From Clostridia bacterium (GTDB lineage: Bacteria; Bacillota_A; Clostridia; Oscillospirales; CAG-272), in contig JAFTLD010000076.1 in assembly GCA_017452945.1 (NCBI GenBank), forward strand, positions 1-31,136: a DNA stretch of 31,136 nucleotides, given 5' to 3'. The position numbers and the translations under genes were made by a program. This document shows positions 12,825 through 19,415 of this stretch, one piece after another (within the stretch, counting starts at the first letter, position 1; each line of letters starts with the position of its first letter). The notes below the pieces were generated by a model. That model was not told the origin of the DNA. It did not search any database and was given only the letters and a program-made list of their open reading frames with translations.

Positions 12825-13961
12825 ATGACGCTTGACAGAAAAAAGCTATACATCATTTCTTCTGTAACGCTCGCCGTGCTCCTGATCACTCTGTTTGCAC
12901 CAATGGGCAGCGGCAGAATTATTGCAGCAATCTTGTTGCTGCCCTTGGCGATCATCACCTGTGCGATGATCAAGAAACGAGTAGCGCTTTCCATGAACGC
13001 AAAGCAGGTTCTTTTGCTGATCAGTGTGATCGGTCTGCTTTACTTTGTGTTTTATTACGTCTCCGGTGTTCGCTTCGGTTTTACAAAAACAGGATACGGT
13101 ATCAATAAACCTGACATTTTGCTTTTGTACATCATTCCCATCGCTGTTATTATTGTTTGTAACGAGCTGATCCGTCACGTTCTATGCGTGCAGAGCGAAA
13201 AGTACGGTAGCGTATTTGCGTTCTTTATCTCGTTGTGTACAGATGTGATCATTTGTGCAACTATCCCAGCAGTTACAAACATGTCGACCTTCATGGACGT
13301 TGTCGGTTTGACGCTTGTCCCGGGGCTGATGAGCAATTTGCTCTTTAACTATTTGACCGCAAGATACGGTATATGGCCCAATATCGTATACAAAGGATTT
13401 ACAGTTTGGGCGTTCTATCTGATCCCTTACGGATCGGGTATTTCGAATTCGCTTTTGGGATTCGTCAATTTGATCCTTCCCATTTTCGTTTTCCTGTTTA
13501 TCGATTCTTTTTACGAAAAGAGAAGACGGTATGCACTGGGGAACACCTCAATGACCTGGCGGGTGTTTTCCGGTGTGCTCACGGCAATTGCCGTTGTTAT
13601 TATGCTCGGCACTGTGATGCTCATTTCCAACCAGTTTCGCTACGGCTTGCTGGTAGTCGCAACCCCCAGTATGACGGGTGAACTCAATAAGGGTGACGCT
13701 GCCATATTCGAAAAATACGAGGACCAACCTATCGTGGAAGGTCAAGTCATTGTTTTTGAAAAAGACGGCTCTATGATCATTCACAGAGTCGCTGATATAC
13801 AAACGGTTAACGGTACGACCAGGTATTTCACCAAGGGCGATGCCAATGAAGACCTCGATGCGGGCTTCATTCAACGATCGGATATCGTAGGATTGGTGAA
13901 TTACAAGGTACCGTATATAGGCTACCCAACTCTTTGGATGCGTAGCCTGTTCAAACGATAA
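12825..13961 (+). CDS. SipW-type signal peptidase fused to a polytopic membrane domain
   Basis: A 378-residue protein. Residues 1 to about 228 contain some six to seven membrane helices (for example 9-25, 33-49, 60-79, 97-113, 129-150, 157-176, 207-227). Another helix (about 248-268) leads into a type I signal peptidase domain of the SipW/ER (S26B) kind: VVATPSMTGEL with Ser282, MIIHRV with His320 and TKGDANEDLD (336-345). Histidine instead of lysine as the second catalytic residue is what marks this kind. B. subtilis SipW is about 190 residues with only two helices, so the large membrane domain is extra. It probably cleaves the two YAALTDTL-bearing proteins in the same operon. GGAG lies 8 bases before the ATG. 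Confidence 0.9.
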   Translation: MTLDRKKLYIISSVTLAVLLITLFAPMGSGRIIAAILLLPLAIITCAMIKKRVALSMNAKQVLLLISVIGLLYFVFYYVSGVRFGFTKTGYGINKPDILLLYIIPIAVIIVCNELIRHVLCVQSEKYGSVFAFFISLCTDVIICATIPAVTNMSTFMDVVGLTLVPGLMSNLLFNYLTARYGIWPNIVYKGFTVWAFYLIPYGSGISNSLLGFVNLILPIFVFLFIDSFYEKRRRYALGNTSMTWRVFSGVLTAIAVVIMLGTVMLISNQFRYGLLVVATPSMTGELNKGDAAIFEKYEDQPIVEGQVIVFEKDGSMIIHRVADIQTVNGTTRYFTKGDANEDLDAGFIQRSDIVGLVNYKVPYIGYPTLWMRSLFKR

Positions 13962-13979
13962 AGATAAGGAGGTAAAGGC

Positions 13980-15551
13980 ATGTCCGAGGCTGAAAGATTA
14001 CGGCGACAAGAATATAAGCGCAACAGAAAAAAATGGATCATAATTCAGTCCATCGCTCTTGCAGTAGTATTGGCGATCGCTCTGACCTGTTTTGTCGTCT
14101 ATGACAGAATGAACCGCACCTACTATATCGAATATACGGAAAACGGTGATGTTGATTACAAGGTATACCTCAAGGACAATCAGTTCTTCGAAGAAAATTA
14201 TCTTGGCAAGGATCAGTCTTACGTAGCAAGCTTGATCAAGGAGATCACAGCAGATTTTTCTTACGATCTGAAGATGGATGCATCCTCCGTTGGTTTTGAT
14301 TATACTTACAGAGTCGATGCGCAGTTGATCATTGCCAATAAAGATACGGGTGACCATATTTTTGCCCCTGTCTATGAGATCGTGCCCCAAACGCAGGCAA
14401 CCGTTGAAAACGGCAATCTGTTGAACATCGATAAGAGTGTTGCGATCGACTACAATAAGTACAACGCACTTGCAAACGAATTTATCAGTGCCTATGGTCT
14501 TAAGAGCACGACAAGCACGCTGGTTGTTACCATGACGGTTGATGTACTCAGCCGTTGCGATGAGTTTGAGGACAATAACGAGAATTCGTATTTTGTGGCA
14601 CTGAACATTCCGCTCACCGAGGAGAATTTCAGCATTTTCTCAACCTCCAGTACAGAGGAAGAGAACAAGGTGCTGGCTTGCAGCGGCGCTGTAAATCAGA
14701 ATCTCTTTTTGACTCTTGCGATCGTCATGCTGTCTATTGCAGTGCTGCTTGCAGCGCTCTTGATTGCATTTGTCTATATCACCAGAAATGAAGACGTCAA
14801 CTACACCAACAAGGTCCGTAAGCTGGTCTCTGCTTACCGCTCCTTTATCCAACAAATGGAGGGTGAGTTTGACACAACGGGATATCAGATCGTACCGATC
14901 AAAACTTTTAATGAAATGCTGGGTATCAGAGATACCATTCAGTCTCCGATCCTGATGTTTGAGAATTACGATCAGACCATGACTGAATTTGTTATTCCTA
15001 CCAATACCAAAATTCTGTATACTTTTACCATCAAGGTTGATAACTATGATGAGATCTACGCAGAACCCGAGGAAGAGCCGATTGAGGAAGAACCGATCGC
15101 AGAGGAGCCCGAAGAGGAAGTCGTGATCGTCAGTGAAGACGTACCTGAGGAGGAGATCGAGGAAGCGTTGGCAACGCCTGACGTTGTACTGGAAGAAATC
15201 AACTACGTTGAGGATGACGATGAGGACTATGAGGGAACTGAGGAAGAACCCGGTATCGAAGTCGTTGGTGTCGTTTGGCCTGAAAGAGCAAAGCGCAACA
15301 AGGTATATCGTTATGATCCTAACGGTGAGCAACTTGAAAAGGGCGATATGGTTCTTGTTCCGACCAGAGACGTGCATAAGAACAGAGAGGTGATCCGAAA
15401 GGCAGCCATTGCGCACGGGAACCATAAAATAGACCCTGCGTTACATCCTTACACGCTGAAAAAGATCATTGGTGTTATCAGACATCATGCGGATGCGGTT
15501 TTGGCACCCATGCCCAATAACACCGAAGAGAATCAAGAGAACAAAGAATAA
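13980..15551 (+). CDS. DUF5305 membrane protein with acidic linker and cytoplasmic domain
   Basis: A 523-residue protein. Basic N-terminus, membrane helix at about 19-41, then an extracytoplasmic DUF5305-like domain (about 48-235) recognisable from VDYKVYLKDN, LIIANKDTGDHIF and NLLNIDKSVAIDYNKYN. A second helix follows (about 241-267), then a cytoplasmic part. The tail has a helical segment (268-350), a very acidic linker (about 356-425) and a small domain (about 428-508) with KVYRYDPNGEQLEKGDMVLVPT. DUF5305 proteins often sit beside SipW-type signal peptidases in Clostridia and archaea; their role is unknown. GGAGG is 5 bases upstream of the ATG. A scaffold or anchor for fibre assembly is one inference. 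Confidence 0.8.
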   Translation: MSEAERLRRQEYKRNRKKWIIIQSIALAVVLAIALTCFVVYDRMNRTYYIEYTENGDVDYKVYLKDNQFFEENYLGKDQSYVASLIKEITADFSYDLKMDASSVGFDYTYRVDAQLIIANKDTGDHIFAPVYEIVPQTQATVENGNLLNIDKSVAIDYNKYNALANEFISAYGLKSTTSTLVVTMTVDVLSRCDEFEDNNENSYFVALNIPLTEENFSIFSTSSTEEENKVLACSGAVNQNLFLTLAIVMLSIAVLLAALLIAFVYITRNEDVNYTNKVRKLVSAYRSFIQQMEGEFDTTGYQIVPIKTFNEMLGIRDTIQSPILMFENYDQTMTEFVIPTNTKILYTFTIKVDNYDEIYAEPEEEPIEEEPIAEEPEEEVVIVSEDVPEEEIEEALATPDVVLEEINYVEDDDEDYEGTEEEPGIEVVGVVWPERAKRNKVYRYDPNGEQLEKGDMVLVPTRDVHKNREVIRKAAIAHGNHKIDPALHPYTLKKIIGVIRHHADAVLAPMPNNTEENQENKE

Positions 15552-15577
15552 TTTCATAAAGAAGGGAGAGTGTGGTT

Positions 15578-17032
15578 ATGACAAAGAGAACGATCGTTGT
15601 GCTTTGCGCCGCGCTCTCTTTTGCTTTTGTGTTTTGTTTCCTTTCTATGGGATATGCAGCCCTGACGGATACGTTGAAGATATCAGGGTCTGCAGAAATA
15701 GAGGTTCCGTACGGACTTTTCATCACTAAGATCGAGCCCCAAAATTCTGCAACAAGACTGGACGTCACAGATATCAGCTTTGCGCAGTATTCCACAACGG
15801 TGGATTGTGCGTTGAGCAAATCAAGCAACAATCAATCCGGCTATATCACATATGAAATAACGGTATTCAATAACACCACACGCGAATATGCGTATCGAGA
15901 CCTGTACTATCAGACCTCGGTTAACGGATATCATAACAACCTGATCTCCAAGAGCAATGCCAACAACAAAATCGGTGTTGTGACCAACTTTCCCGAGGGG
16001 AAAATCGTGCCTGCAGGAGAGGAAATGACCTTCGAGGTCACGTATACGTTAGGCTCGTCCCGAAGCTCTTTGCCGTCAGGCACCACGCATAAAACGCTGA
16101 TCAATTATCAGTTTGGTATCAACGTAGATTCAGAGGCGGATGCGGTGGACGTTGTTCATGAAAAGTTTTTGGATATTCTGAACACGACTTCTACGTACGA
16201 AACTCTGGTGGATGTTCTGGATAACAAGTTTGATGGCAGACAGGAATGGACGTCCAACTACGTTGGAAACGTTGGCAGCGCAACGTCAGATGACTCTATG
16301 GCAGTCAATACGTTGTTTGCGGGACAGCTGCAGTTGATCATCAATGGAGAAACCAAAAAGGCTACTGTTTTGATCAAGCACGAAAACCTGGATAACAACA
16401 CCCAAACAGGTGATGATTACGTTGCAACAAATACAAGCAATGGCGGAGTCTTCCGAGGTTACGGATGCGAAATGACGCTGTATTTGACTACGGACGATCT
16501 ATCGGAGCGAAACGGCTGGGCGCCTGTTTACGTTTCGGTCTTTACCTGTGACAGGGACGAGAACGGGAATATCATCAGCGATTGGTATCTGATCGGTGAG
16601 ACCTATAAGGGAACTGCCAACATCGTTGGCTATAACGGCGAAGAGGGCGGCACTGGTTCGTTCGTGACCGATAACTGGATCGCAGACGCGGCAACGTATC
16701 GTGTGACCGATGATTATTCCTATCAAGTCGCCTCAGGAACAACTATCAAGACGCTGACGCAGACGGTTGATCATGCAATGATTGCAGAATTCCAACAGCT
16801 GCTAACGGATGCGAAGACTATGATAGAGGATACGACTTATGCAGGTACAGGTATTACTGTGGTAGAAGAGGCATATGAGAGGGCAGCTCCTTTCTACACG
16901 CTTGATGCAAACGGGAATCCTGTGGCAAATGCAAATGTGACCAGAGCGCAGCTTTGTCCCATTGTACGCGATCTTGAAACCAATCTCAGTGTAGCACAGG
17001 ACAAGATCGACGAGATCACGGGAAACAATTGA
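15578..17032 (+). CDS. Large TasA-like exported protein with C-terminal helical module
   Basis: A 484-residue exported protein. The signal is the same kind as in the first gene of the operon: hydrophobic core, then MGYAALTDTLKISG (about residues 24-37). A TasA-like beta domain follows (to about 180; VDCALSKSSNNQSGYITYEITVFNN). A middle region of about 200 residues has beta-rich sequence (GQLQLIINGETKKATVLIK). The C-terminus (about 400-484) is helical, with LLTDAKTMI and TNLSVAQDKIDEI, resembling FIVAR-type modules of surface proteins. The ATG at 15578 has GGGAG 9 bases upstream; the GTG at 15572 is too close to it. It may be a minor or tip subunit, which is inference. Confidence 0.78.
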   Translation: MTKRTIVVLCAALSFAFVFCFLSMGYAALTDTLKISGSAEIEVPYGLFITKIEPQNSATRLDVTDISFAQYSTTVDCALSKSSNNQSGYITYEITVFNNTTREYAYRDLYYQTSVNGYHNNLISKSNANNKIGVVTNFPEGKIVPAGEEMTFEVTYTLGSSRSSLPSGTTHKTLINYQFGINVDSEADAVDVVHEKFLDILNTTSTYETLVDVLDNKFDGRQEWTSNYVGNVGSATSDDSMAVNTLFAGQLQLIINGETKKATVLIKHENLDNNTQTGDDYVATNTSNGGVFRGYGCEMTLYLTTDDLSERNGWAPVYVSVFTCDRDENGNIISDWYLIGETYKGTANIVGYNGEEGGTGSFVTDNWIADAATYRVTDDYSYQVASGTTIKTLTQTVDHAMIAEFQQLLTDAKTMIEDTTYAGTGITVVEEAYERAAPFYTLDANGNPVANANVTRAQLCPIVRDLETNLSVAQDKIDEITGNN

Positions 17033-17040
17033 TCATTTGA

Positions 17041-17074
17041 CCGAAGCACTTGGAATCCGAGTGCTTCGGTTTTC
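17041..17074 (+). terminator. Terminator of the fibre operon
   Basis: CCGAAGCACT and AGTGCTTCGG pair perfectly (17041-17069). The stem extends inward with one G-U pair, followed by TTTTCTTT. Confidence 0.9.
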
Positions 17075-17106
17075 TTTCGTTACCAAAATATTTTTCTGTT
17101 AAGGTC

Positions 17107-17135
17107 TTGCAATCTGCAAATGATTATGATATAAT
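17107..17135 (+). promoter_or_regulatory. Promoter of the peroxide-response cluster
   Basis: TTGCAA (17107-17112), 17 bases, perfect TATAAT (17130-17135). Transcription would begin near 17142, within the palindrome that follows. Confidence 0.85.
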
Positions 17136-17137
17136 AG

Positions 17138-17159
17138 ATTGAACTCAATCGAATTGAGT
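17138..17159. promoter_or_regulatory. Candidate OhrR operator
   Basis: ACTCAAT-CGA-ATTGAGT (17143-17159) is a perfect 7+3+7 inverted repeat at the predicted transcript start. It overlaps a second arrangement, ATTGA-AC-TCAAT (17138-17149). Size and AT-rich form suit a MarR-family dimer, and an OhrR gene lies in the same cluster. Confidence 0.6.
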
Positions 17160-17181
17160 AAAACAAATACGGAGGTGCGAA

Positions 17182-17727
17182 ATGAACGCATACGATTTCA
17201 AGGTCAAGGCAAGAGACGGCAGTGTAGTATCTCTGGAGGAATATTCGGGTAAGGTATTGCTGGTGGTCAATACCGCAACAGGCTGCGGCTTTACACCGCA
17301 GTACAAGGAGCTGCAGGAGCTTTATGAAGAGCTTGCACCCAAGGGGCTGGAAATATTGGATTTCCCCTGTAACCAGTTTGGTGAGCAGGCACCGGGCAGC
17401 AACGAGGAGATTTATACCTTCTGCACGGGACGCTTCGGGATTACGTTCCCGCAGTTTGCCAAAATTGACGTCAATGGGGAAAATGCCATTCTGCTTTACA
17501 AGTGGTTGACAGAGAATACCAAATTCAACGGATTTGGCAAGTCGCCCATGGCATTGATGCTGTCAGGCGTTATCAAAAAGATCGATAAGGACTACAAAAA
17601 CAACGGCCTTATCAAATGGAATTTTACCAAGTTCCTGATCGATCGGAACGGTGAGATCGTCGGGCGCTTTGAGCCGACCGACATGAAGTCGCTCAAGGCT
17701 GCAATCGAAAAATGCTTGCAAGCATAA
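17182..17727 (+). CDS. gpx: Glutathione peroxidase-family thiol peroxidase
   Basis: A 181-residue enzyme of the thioredoxin-like glutathione peroxidase family, which reduces peroxides and lipid hydroperoxides. The active site is visible: NTATGCGFTPQY with the peroxidatic Cys35 (cysteine, not selenocysteine), FPCNQFGEQAPG (61-72) with the conserved Gln, and KWNFTKFLID (145-154) with the Trp-Asn pair. Cys-type bacterial members usually use thioredoxin rather than glutathione; this is family knowledge. GGAGG precedes the ATG. It is first in a cluster with a flavodoxin-like protein (10 bases downstream) and OhrR, which supports a role against organic peroxides. Confidence 0.95.
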   Translation: MNAYDFKVKARDGSVVSLEEYSGKVLLVVNTATGCGFTPQYKELQELYEELAPKGLEILDFPCNQFGEQAPGSNEEIYTFCTGRFGITFPQFAKIDVNGENAILLYKWLTENTKFNGFGKSPMALMLSGVIKKIDKDYKNNGLIKWNFTKFLIDRNGEIVGRFEPTDMKSLKAAIEKCLQA

Positions 17728-17737
17728 GGGGGCAAAC

Positions 17738-18145
17738 ATGACTTATGCCGTAAGATATTATACACGTTCGGGCAATACCGAAAAGCTCGCGGATGCCATT
17801 GCCATTGCTTTGAAAACACAGTCGCTGCAGGTCAGTGTCCCATTGGAAGAGAAGGTGGACGTGCTCTTTTTAGGCTGCTCTTATTATGCTTTTGACGTAG
17901 ACGAGGCGGTTAAGGCCTTTGTACATGAGAATCAGGATAAGATTGGCAGTATCGTGTGCTTCGGTACCTCTGCTATGATGAAATCCATGCAAAAGCCCAT
18001 GTCCAAAGTGGTTGAGGGGACGAGCATTGTACTTTCAAATCGCGAATTTCATTGCAGGGGAGCATTTGGCCCGATGCATAAAAACAGACCTGATGAAAAG
18101 GATCGCAAAGCCGCTGCGGATTTTGCAAAAAGTGTGATTGGCTGA
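17738..18145 (+). CDS. Flavodoxin-like protein
   Basis: A 135-residue protein with the flavodoxin phosphate-binding loop RYYTRSGNTEKLA near the N-terminus (about residues 6-18). DVLFLGCSYYAFDVDEAVKAFV follows at the position of the flavodoxin core strand and loop. Short-chain flavodoxins carry FMN and move electrons. It begins 10 bases after the glutathione peroxidase stop, preceded by GGGGG, so the two are co-transcribed. It may supply reducing power to the peroxidase or serve a separate redox task; the sequence does not say which. Confidence 0.85.
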   Translation: MTYAVRYYTRSGNTEKLADAIAIALKTQSLQVSVPLEEKVDVLFLGCSYYAFDVDEAVKAFVHENQDKIGSIVCFGTSAMMKSMQKPMSKVVEGTSIVLSNREFHCRGAFGPMHKNRPDEKDRKAAADFAKSVIG

Positions 18146-18160
18146 TTTTGGCGCAAACAC

Positions 18161-18189
18161 TTGCTGTTTGGCAGATAATGTGATAAAAT
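18161..18189 (+). promoter_or_regulatory. ohrR: Promoter of ohrR
   Basis: TTGCTG (18161-18166), 17 bases, TAAAAT (18184-18189). An ACTCAA half-site (18190-18195), like those in the candidate operator at 17143, follows directly, so weak autoregulation is possible. Confidence 0.6.
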
Positions 18190-18211
18190 ACTCAAAAAGG
18201 GGGGATCGGAT

Positions 18212-18643
18212 ATGGAAAAATCAGAATATGATGCGCTCAAACTGGATAATCAGCTGTGTTTTCCGCTGTATGCGGCAGCACGCGAGGTGGTGAAAAAATA
18301 CCGTCCCTTTTTGGATGAGCTTGATCTGACGTATACGCAATACATCGCTATGATGGTGATGTGGGAGCATGAGCAGATCACGGTCAAGGAGCTGGGAGAG
18401 AAGCTATATCTGGATTCCGGTACCGTGACGCCTGTGGTCAAAAGTCTGATCGCCAAGGGACACGTGCAAAAGCAACGCAACCAAGCGGACGAGCGCTCGG
18501 TGATCGTGTCGCTGACCGAGCAGGGACGCACGTTGCGAAAGTTCGCTGCCGATGTGCCGCACCGCGTAGCGGATTGTATTTCGCTTGATCCAAGCGAGGC
18601 TGTGCAGCTTTATACCTTGCTTTATAAGGTGCTCAAATCATAA
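18212..18643 (+). CDS. ohrR: OhrR, organic-peroxide-sensing MarR-family repressor
   Basis: A 143-residue winged-helix regulator. The N-terminal LKLDNQLCFPLYAAAREV carries the reactive Cys16 in the OhrR signature, and PFLDELDLTYTQYIAMMVMWEHE matches the OhrR core. The recognition part is LGEKLYLDSGTVTPVVKSL (about 66-84), and the wing holds RNQADERSVIVSLTEQG. There are no further cysteines in the N-terminal half, but one lies at about residue 127 (VADCISL), so a two-cysteine switch cannot be excluded. In the family, oxidation of this Cys by organic hydroperoxides releases DNA. GGGGGG precedes the ATG. Its likely targets are its own gene and the peroxidase operon. Confidence 0.93.
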   Translation: MEKSEYDALKLDNQLCFPLYAAAREVVKKYRPFLDELDLTYTQYIAMMVMWEHEQITVKELGEKLYLDSGTVTPVVKSLIAKGHVQKQRNQADERSVIVSLTEQGRTLRKFAADVPHRVADCISLDPSEAVQLYTLLYKVLKS

Positions 18644-18675
18644 AAAAAGGCTGAGCCGCGGCTCAGCCTTTTTTG
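18643..18675 (+). terminator. Terminator of ohrR
   Basis: A perfect stem GGCTGAGCC/GGCTCAGCC (18649-18668) with a two-base centre, flanked by six A and six T. It works in both directions. Confidence 0.95.
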
Positions 18676-18689
18676 CCGGATATTTTTGT

Positions 18690-18743
18690 TTGACAATTTG
18701 TTTGTCAAGGAGAATTGCATTTACCATGCTTCTATGATATACT
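18690..18743 (+). promoter_or_regulatory. Promoter of sigma module 1, with an upstream palindrome
   Basis: TTGCAT (18715-18720), 17 bases, TATACT (18738-18743). This is a housekeeping-type promoter, not an ECF-type one. Just upstream, TTGACAA (18690-18696) and TTGTCAA (18702-18708) form a perfect inverted repeat that could bind a regulator. Confidence 0.6.
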
Positions 18744-18854
18744 ATAGAAAAAGATTTGGACAAATATCGGGAATATATGTCAAAAATTCGTCGAAACGCG
18801 GTGTAGATAGATGAGGTACAAAGATATCACACCAAAGGACGAAAGGAGTCAAAT

Positions 18855-19415
18855 ATGCAAGACCAAGAAATTATTGATTTGTACAACAGGCGCGATGAAC
18901 AGGCTATTGTACAGACCGAGACCAAATACGGCTCGTACTGTATGAGCATCGCGCAAAACATCCTGCAAAACATGCAGGATAGCGAGGAATGTGTCAACGA
19001 CACGTGGCTGCACACATGGAATTCCATTCCGCCGGCGCAGCCTAATAATCTGCGCACGTATTTGGGCAAGATCACGCGCAATCTGTCCTTCAACCGTTAT
19101 GAGATGCGCAACCGCCAAAAACGGGGCGGGGGAGAGGTGATCGTGGCGCTTGATGAGATCGGTGAGGTTGCTGCCCCCGATGCAGAGCTTGCTTCCCAGC
19201 TGGAAAGAGAGGATTTTGCACGCATTCTCAATGCCTTTTTGTGGAGCTTGCCCGAGCGCGATTGCAGCATCTTTATCCGCCGCTATTATTACGTGGAGAG
19301 CGTGGATGAGATTGCGGAGCGTTATGCAATGAGCAAGGCAGCTGTGTTCAAAAGCCTTTCCCGCGCACGCATGAAATTGCGTCAAGCCTTGGAACAGGAG
19401 GGCTACACGGTATGA
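18855..19415 (+). CDS. ECF-type RNA polymerase sigma factor (module 1)
   Basis: A 186-residue sigma-70 family protein. Region 2 spans about residues 22-85 (YGSYCMSIAQNIL, DSEECVNDTWLHTWNSIPP, LRTYLGKITRNLSFNRYE). Region 4 spans about 125-180 (LNAFLWSLPERDCSIFIRRYYYVESVDEIAERYAMSKAAVFKSLSRARMKLRQ) with the HTH near 150-172. It has no region 1 or 3, as expected for the ECF group. AGGAG lies before the ATG. Its stop overlaps the start of the LRR membrane protein by 4 bases (ATGA), so both are made together. It is about 75 percent identical by eye to the sigma of module 2. Confidence 0.93.
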   Translation: MQDQEIIDLYNRRDEQAIVQTETKYGSYCMSIAQNILQNMQDSEECVNDTWLHTWNSIPPAQPNNLRTYLGKITRNLSFNRYEMRNRQKRGGGEVIVALDEIGEVAAPDAELASQLEREDFARILNAFLWSLPERDCSIFIRRYYYVESVDEIAERYAMSKAAVFKSLSRARMKLRQALEQEGYTV

